From the NCBI GenBank assembly GCA_003024175.1, contig MDYQ01000220.1, forward strand, positions 1 to 46,041: DNA of 46,041 nt. Reading direction: 5' to 3'. This document shows positions 1-8,411 of this stretch, in pieces. The notes under the pieces were generated by a model. That model was not told the DNA's origin. It did no database searches and saw only the letters and a program-made list of their open reading frames with translations. Each line of letters opens with the position of its first letter. The stretch's first letter is position 1. The translations under genes were made by a program, and so were the position numbers. This DNA is from Planoprotostelium fungivorum (lineage: Eukaryota; Evosea; Variosea; Cavosteliida; Cavosteliaceae).

Positions 1-66
1 TGAAATCATTCTTTATAAACAGAGACTCATTGAACTGTTTGGTTCTTATGTGGTGACCATACACCA
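1..66 (+). repeat. Left arm of a 66-bp inverted repeat (partner 5741-5806)
   Basis: The first 66 bases are the reverse complement of 5741-5806 with about two mismatches; the arms diverge inward of base 67. The left arm is cut by the window edge, so the repeat may be longer. On the left it truncates the 3' end of a coiled-coil gene copy. It could be the terminal repeat of a composite element of about 5.8 kb, or two inverted copies of a dispersed repeat. Confidence 0.85.
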
Positions 67-399
67 CACTTCCAGCTGAACCTCCAAAGACATTGTCTTG
101 TTTTTGCATTCTATTTGTACCCTTTTCATTTCTGCCTTGTGCTCTTTCTCTTTCTCTTCTATCAAATCCTGTAGCCTTTCTTTATATCTCTTGTTGTTCA
201 TCTTCATACACTGCTTCTTGTTATTATATGATGCTAGCTCCTTCTCAAATAATCCCTTCAGGTTATCAGATTCTTCATTCAGTTCACACTTCTTGCCTCT
301 AATCTTAGGATACAGAATGCAAAGCTTTAAGCAGTCTACAATGCTTTGTGGAAGCTGAGAGACTAAATCATTGTATGCAGAGCTCCACCATTGGGTCAT
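46..399 (-). CDS. Coiled-coil protein, copy 1, truncated at its 3' end
   Basis: A 117-codon frame beginning MTQWWSSAYNDLVSQLPQS. It is a close paralogue of the frame at 6383-6817: the first ~105 residues align almost without gaps, and sequence upstream of the ATG is also similar. Residues ~35-110 are rich in K and E with heptad-like spacing, so a coiled coil is likely. The paralogue runs about 35 residues further; here the frame switches into the inverted-repeat arm at about base 67 and stops, so this copy is broken or spliced differently. No enzymatic motif is visible. Both copies sit beside mobile-element debris, so it may be an element-borne gene. I do not recognise the family. Confidence 0.55.
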   Translation of the reverse strand: MTQWWSSAYNDLVSQLPQSIVDCLKLCILYPKIRGKKCELNEESDNLKGLFEKELASYNNKKQCMKMNNKRYKERLQDLIEEKEKEHKAEMKRVQIECKNKTMSLEVQLEVWCMVTT

Positions 400-619
400 A
401 GTAAAATGTAGAAATCACGTAATACAATAGTAAATATAGTAATTTGGAAGAGTAAATTAATATAATTTGGTGTATTTTGCTCTTTGAATACATAAAAAAG
501 AAGAAGATTTACCTGTTTTACTATGTTTTACTCTGAACTTCTAGTTTACTCATTTTCAATATCTACATCTTCATCTGTGACATCCCCTGAGTTCTCTGCA
601 GGTATTGACCCAGTTATTA

Positions 620-3227
620 TCAGCTCCAGGAGTGGGGTTTCAGGAGAGTGTGTGATAATCTATGAAGGTGTTGAACGGTAGAGAGAGCACCGTGACAGAG
701 GAGCATATCAGTCATCTCTTGGTATCCCTTCTGGGCCAAAATGATCAACGGCGTACTTCCAAACGGCTGTGACCGTGAGAAAGAAATCAATTGTAGCCTC
801 ACCTTGTTGTCATGAACGTTTGCACCCTGCAGAGGGGAGGTGGTTGTTGTATACGGCAAGCATGAGGGTAAAGAATGGAATATTTGTTCAAATCCCTGAA
901 TTGTTTCATTATGCCCTCCCTCATTGTCTTGTACCAGAGATGTATTTCTATTCCTTTGGTGTTTGCTTCCTCTCAACAGTGAGGAGCTGACAGCCAAATA
1001 TTCAGAGAAAATCTTTGAAATCATGTCTTTGTCGTGTTGTTGAGTGATGACCTTGCCTGAAGCTACTCCATCAGGCCACCGAATATCTTTTGTGTTGAGA
1101 AAGTAGGGATATTTAGCTTCACCCTCCTTCCCACTGTAGTCAAAGTCTATTATGTAGACAAAACAGTCCTGTCAAAAATGAATGAGACAACCCTTTCCTC
1201 AGTTTCACCTGTTGTCTAACCAGTATATTGCACAGACGAAGATCTCCATGGACAAATCCTCTCTCATGCATTCCGTTGATAGCTTTGTTGACACTCTCCT
1301 TAACTACAGCACGTTTCTCTTCAGGGACTTCAGTTGGAGTGACACCAGCCACATAATCCATGATAACATACGTCCATCCAAATAATTGCTGTGTCGATCA
1401 ATCATTTGACATGATGGCCTCGTACCTTAATAACTGCTCTGATCTGAGGAGAAAAGGGCGTGCATGACATGTGTGCTTCTGTGTTGTAGGCACAGGTGAC
1501 CTTGACAACAACATCCTCCTCTGTAATACCCAATTTTGCCCTGAATACCAGAGATTTCCCAATACGGTGCTGATATGTCAGAGGTGTCTCCTGGCCATCT
1601 AACTCAACAACACAAAGAAAAGGGAATCCATCAATAGGGCGGCATTCTGTCTCATCTCTATACAATCTGTTCAATGAATATATGGCTTCCCTAGATGACA
1701 ATAATGAGCCCCTCAAGTGACGTAAAAAAATCACCTCAGTACACAGATTGTCATTTGGTACATACAACAGATTGATTGAATAGTAAGGATCAATTATGGG
1801 TCCATCATCTGTGAAAACTGCACCAAATATGACCATCTCTTGTTGTGTAAAACTGATTAAGAGGCAGGGACAGGCTGATCTACCATAGCTCTTCTTTGTT
1901 GTACTCTCTATATAGAACTGGTAATAGTACCCGCAGTTCTGAAGAAAAGCTTCACCTCCAGAGGTTGTTTTGACTTCTCTGTGTCCACATGAGGAATTGT
2001 GTGCTATAGTAAGGACCTGCGAGACAAGTTTACGCCCCTCCAATTCGATGCTTTACATCATGTCTCCTGCTTGTCTCGTAGCGTCTCGCTAGACAATTAC
2101 CCCTTATTTGTTGGACGAGACGCTGCGAGACATCAGCAAGACACATTACCAAGGGGCAAACAAAAGGGGCGTAATCTTGTCTTGCAGGTCCTTATGCTAT
2201 AGTAACTGCTTACATGGACAATGACACATATTCAGGTCCACCAAGAGTAAGATCTGTCTCCCATTTCACCTGCAATTTGTTATTTCCATTTATGTTGATC
2301 AGTGATGTTGTGACATACCAATCCTTGTCCTTTTCTTGTTGTGAGGGTCCATCCCAAAGAGGATTCAGATGCCCACTGCTGAATCTCTTCCCTCAACTTT
2401 TTCTCCTCTTTCCACTGTTGGGAAACTGCAATCATGAGGTCAAATGCATCCTGGCAGTCCTCTTGAGTGGGGGAGACTTGATCAATTGACATGAACTGGT
2501 GAAATGCTCTCTCCAAAGTTGGATCGACAATGGAAGAGTGGCAGTGATCTGGTTCATCTCTCAGGTGATTCAATACCTCTTTTGGTGTAGCCTTGGGGTC
2601 TTTACTTATGCCTGAGGGGGATTCTCTATTCTTTTGCAGTATATTTCGGATGTCATCCCTCTTTGTACCTGATGGAATTGAATATTTAATTGGATGAAAC
2701 ATGTAACCTGGTTCTGCAGCGTCTTTTGTCTCTCCCGTTTTCATTTTTTGCATCAATTGTAGGAGTTGATCATATTTTTGCTGAAGTTCAGGATCTGTTG
2801 ATCAATTCAGTCTGATATTTGCGAAGCCAGAAATCTTTGAGTTGCAAGACGCAGCCAAAACGACACTCTGGGCCGCCGCTATGCGAGCTAGAGCCTGAGA
2901 GGCCCGTAGAGCCCCATAGAGGCCCTGGAGACACTGCGACGAGAATAAAGACAATATAAAGAGAATAAAGAAGGGTCAAGGCTCACCAGCGGGGTTGGTC
3001 TGAGCAGGAGGAGGGACTATGGCGTCTCTGAGGCCCTCCCAGTCAGCGTCGGTGTTGGCTTGGGCAGCGGCATACCACACATCGATAGTGGCGTCCTCGA
3101 CAGTGGTGTCAGTGAGGATTCTAGGTGCTGCCTTCCCACGGAATGTGATGTCGTAACCGTTGGTACGGTGCTGTTGAATCAGACCATTGAGGAGACCTCG
3201 GTTGGGGTGGGTGGCGGTGTAAGGCAT
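620..3227 (-). CDS. Modular family member A: header, kinase-like domain (CR-effector type), ankyrin tail; carries a MITE
   Basis: The first coding exon (2987-3227) is a header of about 80 residues beginning MPYTATHPN and ending in PAG with a phase-1 donor. A 192-nt intron (2795-2986) leads to ...DPELQQKYDQL, and the same frame continues through a Q/K/E-rich stretch. After the MITE at 2010-2194 come GEAFLQNCGYYYQFYI, then VVVKVT (possible kinase Lys strand), then MDYVAGVTPTE, then the catalytic loop FVHGDLRLCNILV; after an intron, VYIIDFDYSGKEGEAKYP. HGDLR...N and IDFD match the kinase-like half of CR effectors, in which DFG is replaced by DFD. The tail (FGSTPLIILAQKGYQEM...LLCHGA) is one ankyrin unit. 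A TAA codon lies in frame beside the MITE, so the gene is either rescued by splicing or a pseudogene. The stop position is uncertain. Confidence 0.6.
2010..2194. mobile_element. Non-autonomous DNA transposon (MITE), 185 bp, with 8-bp target duplication
   Basis: The ends are inverted (TAAGGACCTGC / GCAGGTCCTTA, with similarity continuing for about 28 bp), and the element is flanked on both sides by TGCTATAG (2002-2009 and 2195-2202). The interior holds further inverted segments (around 2072-2092 against 2113-2135), so the whole can fold back. An 8-bp duplication fits the hAT superfamily, but no transposase is present. It lies inside member A. The end sequence contains CTTGTCTCGCAG/G in the gene's orientation, which looks like a 3' splice site. 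Confidence 0.85.
2883..2987 (-). repeat. Conserved intron block after the header of member A
   Basis: About 105 bp nearly identical to 11230-11334 in member B, covering the phase-1 donor, a pyrimidine-rich run and a conserved core (key segment GGGCCTCTCAGGCTCTAGCT on the minus strand). A diverged version of the core follows the header of member C at 39645-39705. It lies inside an intron that is three to four times longer than the local norm. Confidence 0.8.
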
Positions 3228-3790
3228 CTGAAAAATATCAGTCAGCATCTAGAAGATGATGTGACGCCGACGTCTCGAGAGGTTGAGGGGCCAATGTCTG
3301 AGCGTATGAAATTACCTTGAGACTGTTCGAGGTGGCGATGATCGGCGAGAAGATACGGACGAGATCTGATGTGACGGTCAGAGAATGTAATCATACACAT
3401 TATTACCTTGTGGATGGCTTGAATTGTGGCCCACGGCGAATGGACGGGAACGATATGGACTTAAAACCTGAAATGAACGTCAGAAAAGACAAAGAGGAAC
3501 CGACGTTGGGTCGGGCGTGTTGTTACCTAGAGGAATGCTCGATGGGTCTTCTTCGAACGGACAGTGGAATATGGACCCAAGATCTGGAATAGTGTCGGAA
3601 TGAGAAAGATATGAGCCGACGTTGGCGTGGCGACGTTACCTGTGGACGCTCGAGACGAAGTCTAAGAAGATACGGCCGATACGGACCGAAGATCTGAAAA
3701 GAAATAAGTCAGATTTAAGACAGACCAGACGATGAAAGAGAGACGGCGATGATACAATAAGATGTCTACGAACGTCTACCTGTGCGTGGT
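3228..3790 (-). repeat. Leader of member A: serial mini-exons and introns upstream of the ATG
   Basis: On the minus strand the region reads as at least four short exons (about 50-61 nt), each ending before gtaa, separated by introns of about 40-105 nt that end in cag or ttag. The exons resemble each other (ATCTTCGGTCCGTATC, ATCTTGGGTCCATATT and so on), as if made by serial duplication of one exon-intron unit. The last intron ends directly at the header ATG (3225-3227). At least one exon ends in an in-frame TAG in the frame I tried, so this is probably untranslated. The same leader is found at 11560-11900 and 38990-39382. Confidence 0.7.
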
Positions 3791-3899
3791 CTTTGGAAAG
3801 TGAAAACGTTCGAGCGGTTATACTATGATATCTTTTTGCGATATCTCGATAAATATCGAAGCGAAAATTTCCACAAAACAGCCCAGCCAGCCCTGACAC

Positions 3900-4500
3900 C
3901 CTGGCACTTTGTGTCTCAACTTGTATTTGTTATACAATGCTGTGATTGTCACCAACACTGTTCAAAGCAGGCTCAAGATGTCTGTAAAATGTTGTTATAG
4001 TCTGTACAGGTAATAGAGAGGTGTGGGAGGTGTGCACAAAGCATGTTGAGCAGATGTAAAGGGAAACACAAAGCACACAATAAAGCTTGCCTCACCACTT
4101 TGTGGTTCAGCAAGCAAGCAGGTGGTGTGTAGAGATTTCCACTAGTCTGCATAAAGCATGCTCTGGGCACACAAAAGCTTATAAACCATTGTCTAATTAT
4201 TTGTTATAGTCTAATAATTTAAAAGTTGTGGGTAGAAAGCATGTTCTTAGTAGATGACAACAGAAACACCACACTCAAGGCCCACCCACATGCCCTCATT
4301 AGCCTCTGCCTCTGTGAGGCAAAGGCTACTATCTTTTAGTATGCAGTGATTTCTACCCAGTCTGTATAAGCATGCTCTGGGCACACAAAAGCTTACAAAT
4401 GTTTTGCAAAGAATTTACAAACTGATCACAGGAAGCAAGCATTCAGTATGTGGTGAGTTGTAGATAAATGCACTATAATACCCTCTTTTTATATGATGTC
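3900..4500. repeat. Dispersed-repeat patch without genes
   Basis: No convincing coding sequence. Segment 4290-4486 is repeated at 12196-12394 at roughly 90 percent identity by eye. Segment about 4148-4215 (containing AGCATGCTCTGGGCACACAA) recurs at 4370-4395 and, inverted, at about 6040-6110. These are probably pieces of one abundant non-coding repeat family. Confidence 0.7.
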
Positions 4501-4504
4501 GAGC

Positions 4505-4643
4505 AAGTGATTTGGTTTTTCTGGTTGGTGTCCATGCATTTGGATCACTAATTTTTTTGTCGGGCATATCTCAGTAGTCGGGAGAGAAGTGATCACTTCT
4601 CAATGCACCATTTGACTACCAACCGGAAAAACCGAATCAAGTG
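4505..4643. repeat. Foldback element, about 140 bp
   Basis: Arms at 4505-4530 and 4617-4643 are inverted copies of about 26 bp with a few mismatches (core GGTTTTTCTGGTTGGT against ACCAACCGGAAAAACC). The perfect palindrome AGAAGTGATCACTTCT lies at 4586-4601. No clean target duplication is seen. It overlaps the 3' end of the next coding region. Confidence 0.6.
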
Positions 4644-5483
4644 ACCATTTGAATGATACTGTATGGCCCAATTGTCCAATATACCATTGACATAGGACAG
4701 AACATGAGCCGGTTCGTCTACCACGGGTGGTGGATCTCTTCTCGTCATCAATTCAAATTGGGCTGAGAGCTCCTCCATTGTCTGTAACAACCTTCGATTC
4801 CCCTTCTTACAAATGTGATCCATGATCTCTGTCCAATCGATGTCTTCCGGACTCATCAATTTCTCTGATTCAGTATTGCCGCAGTGTGAACAGTGTCTGA
4901 ATTCGATAGCACACATACCAGGTGCCTCATCTGACCACATCACTCGTCGTCTCCTCCTTGTGTGCTGGCACACACCTTGAGAGGAAACATTACAGCTCGA
5001 CTTCCACTTGAAGCCGTCACTGCTTCCCGAAGGTAGAAAAGCTCCTTGATACACGTAGCAATAGACGCTGTTCGTGTCGGCCAAGAATTTCTCTGTGATG
5101 ATTCAGTTGTATGAAGGGAAATCGCTTCAGCTGGTAATCTCTGTCTCTCTCTCAATGTGCATTGTGGATGATCTCTGGCGTAGAGGATCAAGTCCTCCAC
5201 AAAGATCTCCCATTGACGTTTCGTCCAGCTCCTGTCTACACAAGGAGACAGTGGAGGGCTTAGGTAGCTTGATGAACAGGGGCTAAACGGGATGGACACA
5301 GGGCTTGATAGAGGAAGAACGTCACCGGTGAGGATAGCATTGGAGGCATTGTAAAAAGAGGTCGGTTGCGCAGGTGCATCTTTAAGACTTTAATCATTTA
5401 AGAAAATGATGCTGATGTGACTCACTGCGTTTAGCACGCTTCGCAGTTACCACAACATATCGCTTGTCGGAAAGTTGGACCAT
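4593..5483 (-). CDS. Hypothetical multi-exon protein
   Basis: I do not recognise it. A possible start (ATG at 5481-5483) gives MVQLSDKRYVVVTAKRAKR, then a 46-nt intron beginning gtgagtcac, then a Ser/Pro-rich stretch (APAQPTSFYNASNAILTGD) and WTKRQWEIFVEDLILYARDHP. A later exon carries CAIEFRHCSHCGNTESEKL, a short Cys/His cluster that might bind zinc, and ends in FFRLVVKWCIEK. The frame must change between the middle and last parts, so an intron is missing from my model or the gene is damaged. A further exon (MSKACELLSDILVDER, start near 5724) may belong upstream. The setting among repeats suggests an element-borne or decaying gene. Confidence 0.35.
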
Positions 5484-5740
5484 TCTCAATCTGATGGTTG
5501 ATTAGATCTCAAGAGGGTCCATTCGGCTCACTTTGTGTCAATGATATTGATCCGATGTCCTCAATGTGGCTTCTGAGGTGCCCCCCATTGTACCCACTCG
5601 ATCTACTGTCATCCAAAACTCGGACTGTGTGCTGCTTTCATGTGAGCAATCTGTTGGATCTCACACACTTCACGTACCTCTCATCCACCAAGATATCTGA
5701 CAGCAGCTCGCACGCCTTGGACATTGTGATGCGGTGTATG

Positions 5741-5806
5741 GTCACCACATAAGAACCAAACAGTTCAATGAGTCTCTGTTTATAAAGAATAATTTCAAAC
5801 CAAAGA
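5741..5806 (-). repeat. Right arm of the 66-bp inverted repeat
   Basis: Reverse complement of 1-66 with about two mismatches, spanning ACCACATAAGAACCAAACAG. The frame reading through it on the minus strand joins unrelated sequence on its two sides. Confidence 0.85.
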
Positions 5807-6382
5807 AAGCCAAGGTGTTCCTTTTCAATGAACATGCATTGAATGTGTTTCTTGGTTGCTGAGTTTTCACTGACTTTTCTCCGAGTTTTCCAATTAGTTG
5901 ATGATGTCAAATGTTGGGCACAACAGGTGCAGCTCTTCCAAGCAGCGTATGACCACTGTGGCCCTGTCGTCTGCCTTCAATATCTGGAAGGCTGTCTGTT
6001 GTCATCTGCTAAGAACATGCTTTCTACACACATCTTTATTAGACTATGACAAATAATTAAACAATGATTTATGAGCTTTTGTGTGCCCAGAGCATGCTTT
6101 TGCGCAGATTGTGCGCTCTGTGTTTCTCTTTGTATCTACTCTGTGCATGCTTTGTGCACATCCTTCACTTACCTTCACAGACTATATTAATATTTTATAA
6201 GTATTTGCAAGCTTTTATGCACTAAGAGCACATTTTATGCAGTCTTGTAGCAAATCACTGCACATCTCTTATCAGCTGGCTGAACCTGAAAGGTGAAGCA
6301 AGCTATATCATGTGCCTCGTGTTTCCTTAGAGGCTGCTATAGAGTATGCCTAAAATGCACTAAAGGCCAGTTTCTAGCAAAT
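5807..6382. other. Non-coding repeat-derived stretch
   Basis: No supportable gene. It holds an inverted copy of the 4148-4215 repeat near 6040-6110 and further degenerate pieces containing GTGTGCCCAGAGCATGC and similar words. Confidence 0.55.
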
Positions 6383-7304
6383 CTATTGATGTTCCAACTT
6401 TTCTTTATATGCTCTGATTACTATCATCTGCTTTGTGATAAATTTGTCTCTTTGTTCTAATGTCTTATATGAGGCACAGCTCTCCTCTAGCTGAAGCTCT
6501 AAAGACATTATTGTCTTGCTTGTACATTCTACTTGTACCTTTTTGATTTCTGCTGCAGACTCTTTCTCTTTCTCTTCTAGCAATTCTTGTAACCTTTCCT
6601 CATATCTCTTATTGTTCATTTTCATACATTGTTTCTTGTTGTTGTATGTTGTTAGTTCCCTCTCAAATAGTCCTTTGAGATTCTCTGATTCTTCATTCAG
6701 CTCACACTTCTTGCCTCTAATCTTTGTATTCTGTATCCTGTGTTTTAAGCAGTCCACAATGCTTTGTGGAAGCTGACTGACTATATCATTGTATGCAAAG
6801 TTCCACCATTGAGTCATATTAAAATGTAGTAATTAGGTAAATATAGTAATTTTGCTAGGTCCATCACCTGTATCCTCTGCAGCTTTACCTAAACTGCTTC
6901 TTAGGTTTATTCATCAACCAACTTACCTGTTTACTCTGTTGCTGTCTAGTAAGATCATTAGCTTTTGTATTTGCTGCCAGATACTTGTTGTATGCTTGTT
7001 GCATCATTCCATGATTCTGATCCAGAATTGCTTGAAACTGCTCATTATCAGCTAACGTCTTTTTGACTGCAGGAAGACTGACCTTTCCTGTCTGCTGTCT
7101 TACTTGCTCATTGAGGCTGCTGAAATTAGGGAAGCCAATGAGCTCAATTATGTTATCTCTTGTTAAATAGTTAAGGAGCTTACTGACTGGTAACTCATCA
7201 AATGCTTTTGGTTCAGTCCTCTTGACTGGAAATGTCTTAACAAGATCATAGTCCAATTCAAAAGGCAGGAAAGACAGCCGGAAAGGTGAATATACCAATG
7301 GCAC
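6383..7304 (-). CDS. Coiled-coil protein, copy 2, with an upstream exon
   Basis: The downstream part (6383-6817, MTQWWNFAYNDIVSQLPQS...) is the fuller paralogue of 46-399 and continues into LEESCASYKTLEQRDKF, giving about 140 mostly helical residues. The upstream part (6885-7304) encodes VYSPFRLSFLPFELDYDLV, then DELPVSKLLNYLTRDNIIEL and a Gln/Asn-rich helix. Whether the two parts form one spliced gene is unproven: a donor-like gtaaagctgc follows the upstream part, but the downstream part also has its own ATG. No known domain. The neighbours are Polinton-like integrase and polymerase remnants, so it may be element cargo. Confidence 0.5.
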
Positions 7305-7417
7305 GATGACCTAACACCGGAGAACAGAGACAGCAAGATCAATACAAACAACTGTTGGATATCAAGTTGAGACAAGATGTCTCTCAAGTTTATATGTCAA
7401 TGTGATCCAAGATTATT

Positions 7418-7699
7418 ATGCAGGGTGAACAAAGAGGAGAGCTTTGCACTCAATATAAACTGAGCTATTTAAACCTGAAAATTATTCTGAGAGATGAACA
7501 TAGCTTCAAGATATCCCCATCTGATATTGCTGACATTAAGTTGAGGCTGCAAAACAAATCAACAACTAAAAAAGAAATTATGGGTCTATATAAAATTAAC
7601 TACAGGACATTAAATCACTTACTCTCTGAACACTCTATTGCTTATGGAGTTGCCAATGATAGTATTTCCTGTGATACACCACTCCTGATGCTGCTTTAA
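7418..7699 (+). CDS. Small protein with helix-turn-helix-like segment
   Basis: A 93-codon frame. Residues ~35-65 (SPSDIADIKLRLQNKSTTKK, then EIMGLYKINYRTLNHLLSEH) have the spacing of a resolvase or Hin-type helix-turn-helix: a helix, a turn at N-K-S-T, and a recognition helix around YKINYRTLNHLL. It overlaps the 3' end of the opposing integrase piece by about 65 bases. It may be the DNA-binding part of a recombinase gene or a regulator of the surrounding element. Confidence 0.4.
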   Translation: MQGEQRGELCTQYKLSYLNLKIILRDEHSFKISPSDIADIKLRLQNKSTTKKEIMGLYKINYRTLNHLLSEHSIAYGVANDSISCDTPLLMLL

Positions 7700-8267
7700 C
7701 CCAATAAAAGATGAACTTACCATCTATGATATTTTTTGTGACTGTATATACTTCACTAGACCAATTTGATACTGTTGATTTTGTTTTTGCTGAAAGTCTC
7801 CTCTGCTGCTCAGGTGCAATAAATGGAGTGATATGTGCTTGTATTCTTACTTTGTCTCCTCTAGCATAATGTAGAGTCTCAGGAATGATTGGGTTATTTT
7901 TGTCATTCAGATATTTATAATAATTATGCAACTGAGGTATCAGTAGCAGTTTATGTAATGATGTATCTGCAAAATGGACATTTGCTGGCAATTCCCTGAT
8001 AGTATGATGATAAGAATGGTTATAATTCTCTGTAATAAACTCTAAGGCATCAATATACCACTGTGTTTATATACTGAAAGATACTGATTGATGAGATAAA
8101 AAACTTCTGATATCATCAACTGAGAATTCTAGTTTAAAGACATTTTGTCTGCTAGCACTTCTATATAATCCTTCAATAGAGTTAGATGTAGTAGAAGGAT
8201 CTAACCATATGCTGAGAAGATATTCAGTCAAACTAGGTACAATTTTTTGTCTTTTCTCTCTGTGCAT
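7635..8267 (-). pseudogene. Polinton/Maverick-type integrase, broken
   Basis: Two minus-strand frames carry the two ends of the family. 8067-8267 gives LTEYLLSIWLDPSTTSNSIE and GLYRSASRQNVFKLEFSVDD, like the N-terminal region before the catalytic core (family pattern: L..YL..W.DP.....S...LYR). 7635-7991 gives YARGDKVRIQ, NWSSEVYTV and FYWVKAASGVVYHRKYYHWQL, matching the C-terminal SH3-like module that ends in 'FY..EL'. The central RNase H-like core with its D,D-35-E residues is missing between them, so this is a deletion derivative. It is divergent from the polymerase remnant, about 145 bp away. Confidence 0.6.
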
Positions 8268-8411
8268 ATTCTCTATAAATCACTTTCTATTTCTATATAA
8301 ATGAATATTACTAGTATTGAATAAATTACATTTTTAAAAAAGATCATCAGTTATATATTACAAATTGACAATCCAACATGCCAACTGAAACCTTTTTACT
8401 TTAAGATAGAA

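Noticed and set aside
2207-2209. Reassignment of TAA to glutamine, from the in-frame TAA in member A
   Set aside because: ARP4, SFSWAP, NAD synthetase and member C use TAA, TGA or TAG as ordinary stops at family-typical ends; the TAA in A is better explained by an intron or decay.
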